NCBI RefSeq assembly: GCF_021190955.1
Contig: NZ_JAIOAO010000001.1
Span: 1,984,001 to 2,048,000, forward strand
Source of the DNA: Parachryseolinea silvisoli
GTDB taxonomy: Bacteria > Bacteroidota > Bacteroidia > Cytophagales > Cyclobacteriaceae
DNA: 64,000 nucleotides
Direction: 5' to 3'
This document shows positions 26,935 to 35,826 of this stretch, in pieces; the stretch's first letter is position 1, and every line of letters starts with the position of its first letter. Position numbers and translations under genes: made by a program. The notes under the pieces were generated by a model, which ran no database searches, was not told the DNA's origin, and saw only the letters and a list, made by a program, of their open reading frames with translations.

Positions 26935-27339
26935 CTGCCGGGAAAATAGCAGGACACTGATTATTAACATGACAACGGCGGTTATGCCGTGAATCAGCAA
27001 ATGGGAAAGATCACTCCCGCCATTGTACGACAGGATGATGAGGAAATCACACGCCGGAACGAGAATGGCGGCGGTAAACACCCAGGCAACGGCTTTGCGC
27101 ATTCGCATCCAAAGCAATGGCAAAAGTACAACTCCCGAGAAGATATCGCGGATACCTTTAATCCTTCCGTACGCTGCATCATTTGAGCTCTCAAACGGAA
27201 TACCATAGCCTACCGCGCCGACGTCGGGGTGGATGATAAACCGACCTCCAATAAATATAATGCCTATGGCTATTATCAGCACACTCCAAAATGACACTGA
27301 TTTTACACCCCAGGAACTCTGATCAATTTGTGTTTTCAT
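26914..27339 (-). CDS. DUF4267 family membrane protein
   Basis: 141 residues with four hydrophobic segments: SVLIIAIGIIFIGGRFII, IFSGVVLLPLLW, AVAWVFTAAILVPACDFLII and GITAVVMLIISVLLF. The pattern GRFIIHPDVGAVGYGIP followed by GRIKGIRDIFSG is characteristic of DUF4267 proteins, whose function is unknown. Inner-membrane location is inferred. It is divergent from the Crp/Fnr gene at 27526 (186 bp apart), which is a candidate regulator. Confidence 0.85.
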   Translation of the reverse strand: MKTQIDQSSWGVKSVSFWSVLIIAIGIIFIGGRFIIHPDVGAVGYGIPFESSNDAAYGRIKGIRDIFSGVVLLPLLWMRMRKAVAWVFTAAILVPACDFLIILSYNGGSDLSHLLIHGITAVVMLIISVLLFSRQKNPHAQ

Positions 27340-27512
27340 GTTTTTTGCTTTTTAGATAAGCAAAAGTCCGCTTTTGAAAATCGCGGGTCGTTCACCTGGG
27401 TTAATAAGTGGCGGGGGACGTTTTTTTTATCGCACGGACGTGCTGGGCGTAGGAAAGGCCCTCTGCTCAATAAAGACCGCCCGGGTGAAACAGCATGAAT
27501 GGCGTAATCGGT

Positions 27513-27520
27513 TAATTTTG
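27513..27520 (+). promoter_or_regulatory. -7 promoter box TAATTTTG before the Crp/Fnr gene
   Basis: Exact TAnnTTTG match ending 5 bp before the ATG at 27526. Confidence 0.45.
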
Positions 27521-27525
27521 TTGCC

Positions 27526-28101
27526 ATGGAGCTTTTGATTCAAACGATTAAAAAACTGATTGCCGTTTCCGAAAAAGATGTTGCCATCATTGAAAAACTA
27601 TTTCACAGAAAGCTTTTCAAAAAAGGGGAACACCTATTGTCAGCCGGGGACGTTTGCCGCTACATTGTATTTATCGAGCGTGGTTTGGTGAGATATTACA
27701 TCCATAACGATGGAACGGAGCAGACACATTACTTTAATCAAGCAGGTGAATTTGTATGCGATTATCCGAGCTTCTTGCCACAAAGCCCATCCCACAACAA
27801 TATTCAGGCACTCGAAGACACGACTGTATACCAGATTGGCGCGGAAGGAATTCAGCGACTCTATCGCGAAGTCGCCAACGGAGAAAAGTTCGGCCGCGTG
27901 GCGTTAGAACATGTTTTTGTAAATGTGATCAACCAGATCGTTTCGCTTTACACCGATACGCCGGAGGACCGATACCTCAAATTTCTTTCCACGTATCCGG
28001 AGTTGGTGCAGCGGATTCCCCAGTACTACATTGCCTCGTATGTCGGGGTGAAGGCGCCTTCGCTAAGCCGGATCCGGAAGCGGCTGGCCTCCGGGCAGTA
28101 G
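27526..28101 (+). CDS. Crp/Fnr family transcriptional regulator
   Basis: 191 residues. A cyclic-nucleotide-binding-like domain covers about 15-125 (KKGEHLLSAGDVCRYIVFIERG, RYYIHNDGTEQTHYFNQAGEF). The C-terminal helix-turn-helix is in QYYIASYVGVKAPSLSRIRKRL. It is the same subgroup as the regulator at 3896 but clearly divergent in sequence. Ligand unknown. A perfect hairpin terminator follows. It may regulate the divergent DUF4267 gene. Confidence 0.9.
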   Translation: MELLIQTIKKLIAVSEKDVAIIEKLFHRKLFKKGEHLLSAGDVCRYIVFIERGLVRYYIHNDGTEQTHYFNQAGEFVCDYPSFLPQSPSHNNIQALEDTTVYQIGAEGIQRLYREVANGEKFGRVALEHVFVNVINQIVSLYTDTPEDRYLKFLSTYPELVQRIPQYYIASYVGVKAPSLSRIRKRLASGQ

Positions 28102-28109
28102 CTCATCCC

Positions 28110-28144
28110 AAAAAAAGAGGTCGCCCTTACACCGGGCGACCTCT
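28110..28144. terminator. Terminator between convergent Crp/Fnr gene and locus B
   Basis: AGAGGTCGCCC (28116-28126) and GGGCGACCTCT (28134-28144) pair perfectly around a 7-nt loop. The A-run at 28110-28116 gives a T-run on the minus strand, so it ends the locus B operon best. Confidence 0.85.
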
Positions 28145-28169
28145 GCATATTTATCCTACCCCATTAGCC

Positions 28170-29576
28170 TTAGGGAGCAAAATGATACAGGGCAAAACGT
28201 ATAGCGGGGTCTTTTACGCTGGTAAACGTAAAGACGAGGTTTGTGTACCGGGTATACCGCCCCAGGTTTTCGACATAGAAGCCTTCGGGATCTAGCAGTA
28301 CATCCGCCAGCAGGTCGTAGTACGCCTGATTCTCGGGCTTGACGGCGCTGTTCGCATCGCGGAAGCCGTTGTCGTGCAGTACGAGCCTGTCTCCCTTATC
28401 TTCAAAAATTATCAGTTGCCGGATGGTGCTATTGACCACACTCCCGGTACCGGGGAAGGCGAAGTAATTGATCGGTGTGCCATTGAACGGCAGATTGGGC
28501 CAAAGCGTAAAGTTGGCCGTGAGCCCGAGCGGTGCGGCACTGAGATACAAATCTTCAAACGCCGGCGTCGTGAGCGAGCCCAGGTCGGTATCGCCAAAGT
28601 AGAATCCCAGGTTATAGGTTAGCGTGGGGTCGAGTATATACTTTTGTCCGTCTACCGGCACGATGGGGCCGTCTACGTCGCCGATGGCGAGCACGGTGCC
28701 GTCGCTAAGGGTTGTGACAAAGCGTTGCTCGTCTTCGTTGTACGTAAACTCGGGGTGCTTCACGATGCGGCCGTTGCTGAGCTTGATCGAGTCTACAAAG
28801 ATACCGGTCGGGGTAAATCCGTAACCGATCGTGTAGCCCTCGTCAAACGACGTAACGACTTCGCCATCCTCCTCGGTTTCAATCACCGAGCGGATCGAGA
28901 TGACGCGAGCGTCGTACGGAAAGTCAAACGCCGAACGGGTCACATCAGAGCCTTTTGTCTCTTCCAGCGCACGGTATACCGACCGACCGGCCGTGATGCG
29001 GCCGATATTATCGTACGCGGCGGTCAGGTCTGCCAGCGACGTGGCGGTGGCCTTTTTGAAGATGACTGTGTCTTGTGTACGGTTGGTGCGGAAAATCATG
29101 TCGCCTGCATCGGTGGTGCCATAGTATAAAAACTCAAAGTCGCCTTTCAGGCCTGATCCCGTCGCGCCGGGAATCGGCGAAAAGTTGGAGTCGGACAATT
29201 TATGCAACGCACTGTTCGTCGTAAACGAAAGCTTTGTAGTAGACCCCTGCACAACGTCATAGGTAGACGGCTTCAGGGTAAGGTCCTCCTGCGAAAAATC
29301 GGACGCCGCCTGTACCACCGAGTCGGCCAGGAACCGGAACACAAACTGATAGTAGCCCGTCTCTGCTTTCGACGGTTTGTACGACACCGTCCAGCCATGC
29401 TCGCTGGCCTTCAGCTGCTCGCGCACATCGCGGATGCTTTCGGCACTGCGTTCGGCGGATGATTTATCAAACACCTGCTCTACTTTCTCGTCTTCGCAGG
29501 CCACCGCCAGCAGTAGTACGCACACTGTCAGGATCCCCGACGCGGCGCGATAAATATAGTCTGTTAATTTTTTCAT
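28170..29576 (-). CDS. DUF4302 lipoprotein (locus B)
   Basis: 468 residues from the ATG at 29576; the upstream in-frame extension to 29603 overlaps the previous gene. A lipoprotein signal ends VLLLAVAC. The opening DEKVEQVFDKSSAERSAESI and GWTVSYKPSKAETGYYQFVF match DUF4302, a family found beside SusC/SusD and zinc metallopeptidases in Bacteroidota. It is predicted to be a surface-exposed lipoprotein binding or processing the substrate of this locus; no enzymatic motif is visible. Last gene of the ECF-FecR-SusC-SusD-peptidase operon, 23 bp after the peptidase gene. Confidence 0.85.
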   Translation of the reverse strand: MKKLTDYIYRAASGILTVCVLLLAVACEDEKVEQVFDKSSAERSAESIRDVREQLKASEHGWTVSYKPSKAETGYYQFVFRFLADSVVQAASDFSQEDLTLKPSTYDVVQGSTTKLSFTTNSALHKLSDSNFSPIPGATGSGLKGDFEFLYYGTTDAGDMIFRTNRTQDTVIFKKATATSLADLTAAYDNIGRITAGRSVYRALEETKGSDVTRSAFDFPYDARVISIRSVIETEEDGEVVTSFDEGYTIGYGFTPTGIFVDSIKLSNGRIVKHPEFTYNEDEQRFVTTLSDGTVLAIGDVDGPIVPVDGQKYILDPTLTYNLGFYFGDTDLGSLTTPAFEDLYLSAAPLGLTANFTLWPNLPFNGTPINYFAFPGTGSVVNSTIRQLIIFEDKGDRLVLHDNGFRDANSAVKPENQAYYDLLADVLLDPEGFYVENLGRYTRYTNLVFTFTSVKDPAIRFALYHFAP

Positions 29577-29599
29577 GGGAAACATGGTTGATATGCTTA

Positions 29600-30466
29600 T
29601 CACTCTCCAATTAATCGCCGGGTGGCCTGATCGACGGAGTCTTGTAACACGTACAGATCGATATCGTACGCGCTTTTATAGTAGTCCACCACGATGCGCT
29701 CTTTCTGACGGATGCGCGTGGTGCCGGTGTTACCGATGCCGTCTACCAGCGCATCCCACTCGGCGCGGCTCATGTTTAGCATGGTAGACGCCATTTCGGC
29801 AAAGTCTTCGATCTCGCTGGCCCGTGCATAGGCGGTGATAAAGCCTTCGGTACGCGAGCCCGCGGTCGTTTCATTGAACCATTGCGCCGTATAGCCCTCG
29901 GGAGAGATCGTACCATAGGCCGCTTCGTCGAACGGCTTGATCTGGTTGAGAATGTGTACATACTCGTGCTGGATGGTATGAATAAACTCTACCACCGCCG
30001 CGCGGTCTGTTTTGTCTAACAGGTCGATTTCAAACAGTGTAATACGCTTGCCGGCCTCTGCGAGGCCCAGGGTAATTGTACCGGAGGGATTTACGTTGCG
30101 TCCACCGACCAACACAATCTGACGCGGTGCGATACGTTCGACAAAACCCGCACCGGCTACTGCCGTATACGGCTCGATCCACAACTTGCGGACTACGTTC
30201 AGCGCCGGCTGTACGCTGTCGGCCAGCGGCGGGTAGAGATACCGATCCTGCTCCACCAGCGACTCCGACCAGCGGTAGATCACCTCGATGTTGTAGGGAG
30301 TAATAAAGTTGTCGTCAATCCAGGTATCGAGCGCATTGAACTCGCCGGGTGTTGTGTCGAGGTTGCTACCCGCAGAGAGATCGTCGTCGGATCCGCAGGC
30401 GGCCAGCAGCAAGCTGAAGACGATCAGCGAAAATCCGTATCGTGTGATAGTTATCTTCTTGTTCAT
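29600..30466 (-). CDS. Zinc metallopeptidase lipoprotein (locus B)
   Basis: 288 residues with a lipobox LLLAAC near residue 24. The zinc motif HEYVH lies at residues 167-171 in FIHTIQHEYVHIL, with downstream EDFAEMASTML supplying the probable third Glu. This is the putative zinc-binding metallopeptidase family encoded beside SusD in Bacteroidota. It should be anchored at the outer membrane, trimming a proteinaceous or peptide-linked substrate for SusC/SusD import. It lies 18 bp downstream of SusD. Presence of a peptidase instead of a glycosidase separates this locus from typical PULs. Confidence 0.87.
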   Translation of the reverse strand: MNKKITITRYGFSLIVFSLLLAACGSDDDLSAGSNLDTTPGEFNALDTWIDDNFITPYNIEVIYRWSESLVEQDRYLYPPLADSVQPALNVVRKLWIEPYTAVAGAGFVERIAPRQIVLVGGRNVNPSGTITLGLAEAGKRITLFEIDLLDKTDRAAVVEFIHTIQHEYVHILNQIKPFDEAAYGTISPEGYTAQWFNETTAGSRTEGFITAYARASEIEDFAEMASTMLNMSRAEWDALVDGIGNTGTTRIRQKERIVVDYYKSAYDIDLYVLQDSVDQATRRLIGE

Positions 30467-30484
30467 GATTTCTGAGCTATTTTT

Positions 30485-31975
30485 TTATCGTCTGTTGGCT
30501 GGAATGTTGAATACTTTGGCCGACTCGGGAATCTGGATGGCGCGGCGCGCATCGTCTTTCTCGAGCGTAATGGGTGTCTCTCCTTTGCGGCGGTGTGTCA
30601 CCACGAGGTTGAACCGTTTGACATCGAACCATCGGAAACCTTCGTGGTAAAACTCGCGCCGGCGAAACTCGGCGATGCCCTTTACAAAGGCCACCTGGTC
30701 TTCCGTGAGTGTATAGAAAGGTGTATACTCGCCAGCCACTACCGGGTACGTGGTCCTCATCAGGTCCGTCGTGATCACATCCGTTGCGGCGTCAAAGTCT
30801 TCCGTCTTGAGCGAAAGGAATGCCGTCAGGTCGGCCTCGGCGGCTGTAAATTGCTCCAGCATGGCATAGGCTTCCGCGCGGTTCAGCAACGCCTCGTCGT
30901 TGGTAAAATGTACCTGGCCCGCATAGGGCGTACCGGTTCCGGCGGTAACATTGGTGACCCGGAAGTACTCCACGTACTTGGGAATGTTGTTATAATTATC
31001 AATACCATAAATGGGATACGCCCAGGCCTTTCGGAAGGGGTTAGTTCTTCGGTCGCTGAACAACTCTTCCGTTTTGTCCGCGGCGAGTCCATACCGATAC
31101 GACGCGAAATTGCGTCCCTGGTAGGAATAAGGCCAGGTGATCAACAGGTTGGTGCGTTCGGTCGCGGCCGAGTACAGCGCTGTGCGCTCCGCATACGTCA
31201 GTGTGGTATACGTGGCAGACACAAAATCACGAATCAGCAACGCCGGTGCACCCGTTCCCAATACCACATTGGCGTGATCGATCACGTTCACCCATTCCCC
31301 TTTATACAGGTAGAACCGTGCGGCAAATGCATGGGCTGCCTTTTGTGTAAAGTGGAACTTCGCTTCCTTGTAGTCGTTGGTCACCAGCGCGAGCCCTTCG
31401 AGCAGGTCGGCCTCAATCAGGCGATAGGTTTCAGCAATCGTCTCACGCTTGTATTGCACCATAGCGTTTTCTTCGGGAGTGGTGACGTACGGTATACCTT
31501 GCTCCGTGTCAGCGGTGGCAGGGTCGTAGCGCAGCGAAAAGACGTTCAACACCATAAAGTGCACATAGGCACGGACCAGGAGGGCTTCGCCGCGCAGCGG
31601 CGCAAGGTCGGCATCGTCGCCGTCCATGACTGCCAGCGCTGCCAGCGCGTGGTTGGCATGGGCGATGGCCTGATAGCTCTGCTCCCAAAAGCGGGTGGGG
31701 CTGTCGACATCGGTAACCGACTCATAATCTTTCCACAGATAGGCGTTGGTATTTACCTGCGTCTGTTCGCCGACGTTGCCTTTGTCGTCGGCATTGTCGG
31801 TCATGACTTCGGCAAACGCTGCGAACTGCGCGTCGGGATACGCGTTCACCAGCAGCTGCGCAACTTTCTCGCGGGTATCGATGACGGTGCGTTTATCCTG
31901 CGGTTCGTCCAGGAATTCATTGCAGGCGGCCAACATAAAAAACGCCGGCAGTATATATAGTATTTTTGATTTCAT
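30485..31975 (-). CDS. RagB/SusD family lipoprotein (locus B)
   Basis: 496 residues. Lipobox FFMLAAC; then NEFLDEPQDKRTV, the standard SusD opening. TPR-like helices in the first half (AHANHALAALAVMDGDDADLAP, GEALLVRAYVHFMVLNVF) and the C-terminal EFRRREFYHEGFRWFDVKRF are diagnostic. SusD caps the SusC barrel and binds the incoming ligand at the cell surface. It lies 21 bp downstream of the SusC gene. Confidence 0.95.
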   Translation of the reverse strand: MKSKILYILPAFFMLAACNEFLDEPQDKRTVIDTREKVAQLLVNAYPDAQFAAFAEVMTDNADDKGNVGEQTQVNTNAYLWKDYESVTDVDSPTRFWEQSYQAIAHANHALAALAVMDGDDADLAPLRGEALLVRAYVHFMVLNVFSLRYDPATADTEQGIPYVTTPEENAMVQYKRETIAETYRLIEADLLEGLALVTNDYKEAKFHFTQKAAHAFAARFYLYKGEWVNVIDHANVVLGTGAPALLIRDFVSATYTTLTYAERTALYSAATERTNLLITWPYSYQGRNFASYRYGLAADKTEELFSDRRTNPFRKAWAYPIYGIDNYNNIPKYVEYFRVTNVTAGTGTPYAGQVHFTNDEALLNRAEAYAMLEQFTAAEADLTAFLSLKTEDFDAATDVITTDLMRTTYPVVAGEYTPFYTLTEDQVAFVKGIAEFRRREFYHEGFRWFDVKRFNLVVTHRRKGETPITLEKDDARRAIQIPESAKVFNIPANRR

Positions 31976-31996
31976 GACAATGACGTTTCGTGTTCG

Positions 31997-34900
31997 TTAA
32001 AAGCCAAGGTTGAGTGACAAAGTATACTGCCGGGTGATGGGCTGTGCCACGCCGCCGGAGCTATAAAATTCAGGATCGACACCATTCAGATCGTCGTCTG
32101 CGTAAATCAGCCACGGGTTCTGCACCATGGCGTTGATCGTCATGTTCTTGACATAGAAGCGGCTTAGCATGGCCTTGGGCACCATGTAACTCAGGTTTAC
32201 TGTACGCAGACGGACGTACGCACCGTCTGCCACGCGTTTGTCGGAGAAATTATAGGCGTTGTACGCACGGCGTATCTCGTCATCGGTATGCTCCTGCACA
32301 AGACGTGAATCGGGAATAACCGGGACGGAGGTAAAGTTCTCGTCGCCGGCAAGCGTCCAGCGGTTGACAAAATCACGTGAGTACATCGTCAGGTCGGTGA
32401 ATGCAATCGGACCGTAAAGCGCGGGCAGGCGCACTTTGTTGCCGCCCGAGGCGGTGATAAAGAAACCAAACGACCAGTTTTTATACTGGAACGTGTTCTG
32501 CAAGCTAAACGCTTTGTTGGCATCCGTCGGTCCTTCGTACTTCAGGTATGACAGCAGTCCTTTAGCCTGGCCTTCGGGCGTCGTCAGGCTGATGCCCGTA
32601 TCCTGGTAATCGACGTCGAACGTCTTGTCCTCCTGGGGAATGTCGTACGACGGCAGACCGCTGCTGGTAAGGCCGGCGAAACGAATCGAGAACAGTGAGT
32701 TGCGCGGATAGCCAATGAAGCTGGCACCCGTATCGTCGACGGCGTCGAGCAACGTGGCCTTGCTTTCAAGCTTCGTGACACGCTGTTTGAACGCCGACAG
32801 GTTGATCACCGACGTCCACTGGAAATCACCGGCAATGATGTTCCGGGTCCGGATGGAAACTTCCACGCCGCGCGTCGTCATGTTCGCGTTGTTGATGAAC
32901 TTGATATCTTCACCTCCCAGGCCCGATGTGCGGACGTTGTCGAAAAGATCAAAACCCTTTCGACGGTATATATCGGCGGTGATGTTGATGCGGTTATTCA
33001 TGACGCCGAGGTCGAGGCCAATGTTCGCTTCATATTGTTTCTCGTACGTCAGGTCGTTGTTGCGCAGGTCTTCCAGCATGATAGACGGCTCGCGGTCGTC
33101 GGGGCTTCTGCGCCCTTGCGTCATTAGACTCCGGAATACGGCCAGGGTATTGGTCGCCGTACCGGCAATGGCCGTCAGGCCGTACGAGCCACGCAGGTTG
33201 AGGGTCGTCAGCCAACCGTAGTCTTGCAGGAAATTTTCTTCGAGCACGTTCCACTTGGCGCCAAAGGTATATGTGGGTGTCCAGCGTACTTTGCCGTTGC
33301 GAAGACCTTGTGTGTTGGAGGCCGTGAGGTTGCCTGTGAACGAAAGGAAATATTTGCCGTCGAACCCGTAGGTGAACCGGGAGAAGAAGCTGGCCGTGCG
33401 CTCACTGGTCGTACCGGCGCGGTCGCCGGGTTCACGTGGACTACCCAACGAGAAGTAGGAACCCGTTTCGCCGAGCACCTTCGAGATAATGCGCGGATCG
33501 GTGTTGGGAATGAGGCCACCCGAGTAGCTCAAGCCGTATCCTTCAAACTGTGTTTCTTCACGCTCCACAAAGCGAACCTCCTGACCGATGAACGCATCGA
33601 ATTCATGCCGGGTATTGAAGGTCTCTTTAAAGGTAAGCGAGTTGCGTATATAATAGTTGCGCAGGAAATTTTCCGTGCGGAAATACAAACCGCCTTCGGG
33701 CAGCACCACTACCGGCGGGCGTGTAGGGTTGTCGGGGTCGTTCCATAAAAAGAAATTCTCATTGCGGATGACCGTAGTGCCGTCGGCACGATAAGCGCCT
33801 GCCACGTTACTGTCTTCCGTAATGTTATGCTCGCTCACGCTGTTGGCATACCGCACAGCGCCCACGAAGGCATATTGTACCTTGTCTTTGAACAACGGTA
33901 TCTGGAAGTCGCTCTGGAGCTTGATATCTTGTACGCGAACCTTCGTATAGTTGTTGGCCGTTTCGTTCAGGATATTGAACGGCGCCCAGTTGAAGGTATA
34001 ATACTCCAGGTCACCGTTGTTATCATACGGGCGCAACGTGCGGCTGGTATTCAGACCATAGCTATAGGGATTGATGTCGAAGTCGCGGGTAAGTGAACCA
34101 TACACATCGTCGGAACTGCGGTTAAAAGAACCCGGCGCCAGCTGTTGCCGGTACGAGCCCAGCAAGGAGATGGAAAGCTGCGCCTTGCGGGGCAGGTAAA
34201 ATGTATTGCGCAGGTTAAGCGCCAGACGGTCTACGTTATCCGCAATGGTCCATCCCGGATCTTTATACAAACCGATGGATGAATAGAACTGACTGTTGTC
34301 ACCACCACCCGAGAGGCTGATGGTATGGTTCTGCGTAATCGACGACTTAAAGAGTGTCTTAAACCAATTGGTATTGGCCTGCTCGTATGACTGCAAAAAC
34401 TGGTTGCGTGCCCACGGGTTGTTGGCAACACCGAACGTACCCGTTTCGGAATTATAGGTATTCACCTGATTGGCCATGATGCCATAAACACCGCTATACC
34501 GGTCCTGGCTGATGGTGGTGATGTCCAGCCGCCCCTTGTTCTCAAGCTCTTTCAGGATGCTGAAGTTTTCTTTGGAATCGAGAATGTCTGTATTCGCATA
34601 CGTCGGCGTATGACGCGTCGTGAACTCGCCGGAGTAGCTCACCGTGAGCGGCGCCGCGCGACGGCCACGCTTGGTTTTAATAACGATGACCCCGTTCAGG
34701 GAACGCGACCCGTACAAGGCTGTCGCCGAAGCATCTTTGAGGATCTCAAAGCTTTCGATATCGTTGGGATTGAGGCCCGCTACTGACGAGCCAATGATGG
34801 TGGCGGTGTTACCCGACACGAGGTCGGCCAGCGAAAGGTTGACCAGATCTTCCTGTACCACACCATCGATTACCCACAGCGGCTTGCCGTCGCCGGTAAT

Positions 34901-35743
34901 GGACGATGCACCACGGATCGTGATCTTCGGACCTGCGCCAAATGTGCCCGATACGTTCTGGATCGAAACGCCGGCGGCGCGGCCTTGTAACATCTGCGAA
35001 ACGTCGCCTACACCCTTTACATGAATATCTTCCATCTGAATGCTTTGCGCAGCGCCGGTATACGACCGCTTCGACACGTCGCCATAACCGGTTACTACCA
35101 CTTCCTCCAGGGCAGTCGTGCCGCGCATCGTGATGTTCAGCGTGGTTTGTGTGCCCACGGTGATTTCCTGCGTCTCAAAACCGACAAAGGAGATGACGAG
35201 AACGTCACTGGGATTGGCGGCCAGGGAAAACGAACCGTCTGTATCGGCCGCGGTACCCCGTGCGCTCCCCTTGATGAGTACTGATGCGCCCGGCAGGCCG
35301 GCGCCGCTCTCATCTACAATTTTTCCCGTCACCAGTTGCTGTAGGCTGACGTTGGCGGCGAACAGCGGAGTCGCCGCGATGGCCCGCCGCTTCTTGAAAA
35401 TGACAGTAGAGCCGTGCACTTCGTAGTCGAGCTCATAGCGCGCGGTGATGCGATCGAGCACTTCGCTAATCGTAGAGCTGTCGAGATCGAGGCTCACGCG
35501 GTCACGTTCGGCCACCCAGTCGGTCTTATAGATAAACTTTAGATTTGTCTTACTCCGGATCTCTTTCAACACATCGCGGAAGTTTTCATCCTTCACGTGA
35601 AGATTGATCCGGACATCCTGCGAGTACACGAAGGCATGGCTTTCCGAAAGTACACTCAGGAGGAGTAGGGCGATCAATTTGATCACAATGGGGTTCTTCT
35701 TTGCCCGGCGCCGGCCGGGCAATTCAGGTAAACATTTCATCAT
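31997..35743 (-). CDS. SusC-type TonB-dependent transducer with STN domain (locus B)
   Basis: 1248 residues. The order is: N-terminal basic extension and signal peptide, STN domain (about 42-117: INLHVKDENFRDVLKEIRSK), carboxypeptidase-regulatory-like domain (about 135-208), TonB box/plug (LEEVVVTGYGDVSKRSYTG; LKDASATALYGSRSLNGVIV) and a large barrel ending in YTLSLNLGF. The STN domain is the periplasmic signalling module that contacts a FecR anti-sigma factor when ligand is bound. With the FecR and ECF genes immediately upstream this makes a complete three-part trans-envelope signalling system controlling its own operon. A hairpin lies in the 83-bp FecR-SusC gap. Confidence 0.95.
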   Translation of the reverse strand: MMKCLPELPGRRRAKKNPIVIKLIALLLLSVLSESHAFVYSQDVRINLHVKDENFRDVLKEIRSKTNLKFIYKTDWVAERDRVSLDLDSSTISEVLDRITARYELDYEVHGSTVIFKKRRAIAATPLFAANVSLQQLVTGKIVDESGAGLPGASVLIKGSARGTAADTDGSFSLAANPSDVLVISFVGFETQEITVGTQTTLNITMRGTTALEEVVVTGYGDVSKRSYTGAAQSIQMEDIHVKGVGDVSQMLQGRAAGVSIQNVSGTFGAGPKITIRGASSITGDGKPLWVIDGVVQEDLVNLSLADLVSGNTATIIGSSVAGLNPNDIESFEILKDASATALYGSRSLNGVIVIKTKRGRRAAPLTVSYSGEFTTRHTPTYANTDILDSKENFSILKELENKGRLDITTISQDRYSGVYGIMANQVNTYNSETGTFGVANNPWARNQFLQSYEQANTNWFKTLFKSSITQNHTISLSGGGDNSQFYSSIGLYKDPGWTIADNVDRLALNLRNTFYLPRKAQLSISLLGSYRQQLAPGSFNRSSDDVYGSLTRDFDINPYSYGLNTSRTLRPYDNNGDLEYYTFNWAPFNILNETANNYTKVRVQDIKLQSDFQIPLFKDKVQYAFVGAVRYANSVSEHNITEDSNVAGAYRADGTTVIRNENFFLWNDPDNPTRPPVVVLPEGGLYFRTENFLRNYYIRNSLTFKETFNTRHEFDAFIGQEVRFVEREETQFEGYGLSYSGGLIPNTDPRIISKVLGETGSYFSLGSPREPGDRAGTTSERTASFFSRFTYGFDGKYFLSFTGNLTASNTQGLRNGKVRWTPTYTFGAKWNVLEENFLQDYGWLTTLNLRGSYGLTAIAGTATNTLAVFRSLMTQGRRSPDDREPSIMLEDLRNNDLTYEKQYEANIGLDLGVMNNRINITADIYRRKGFDLFDNVRTSGLGGEDIKFINNANMTTRGVEVSIRTRNIIAGDFQWTSVINLSAFKQRVTKLESKATLLDAVDDTGASFIGYPRNSLFSIRFAGLTSSGLPSYDIPQEDKTFDVDYQDTGISLTTPEGQAKGLLSYLKYEGPTDANKAFSLQNTFQYKNWSFGFFITASGGNKVRLPALYGPIAFTDLTMYSRDFVNRWTLAGDENFTSVPVIPDSRLVQEHTDDEIRRAYNAYNFSDKRVADGAYVRLRTVNLSYMVPKAMLSRFYVKNMTINAMVQNPWLIYADDDLNGVDPEFYSSGGVAQPITRQYTLSLNLGF

Positions 35744-35773
35744 AGGATTAGGTTAGGGTTAATGTTTTGATTT

Positions 35774-35810
35774 CGGAAGGGTAGGCCTGCTGTTACCGGA
35801 CCTTCTTCCG
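35774..35810 (-). other. Hairpin in the FecR-SusC gap (locus B)
   Basis: CGGAAGgGT (35774-35782) pairs with ACCttCTTCCG ending at 35810, with the AGGCCTGCTG region between. It lies just downstream of the FecR stop codon in the direction of transcription. It could be a processing or mRNA-stability element, or a weak attenuator. Confidence 0.35.
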
Positions 35811-35826
35811 TGTCTTGCTATTCTTT

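Noticed and set aside
30593-31960. 455-codon open frame on the plus strand
   Set aside because: It lies wholly antisense to a clear SusD gene and has no family features; a by-product of codon bias.
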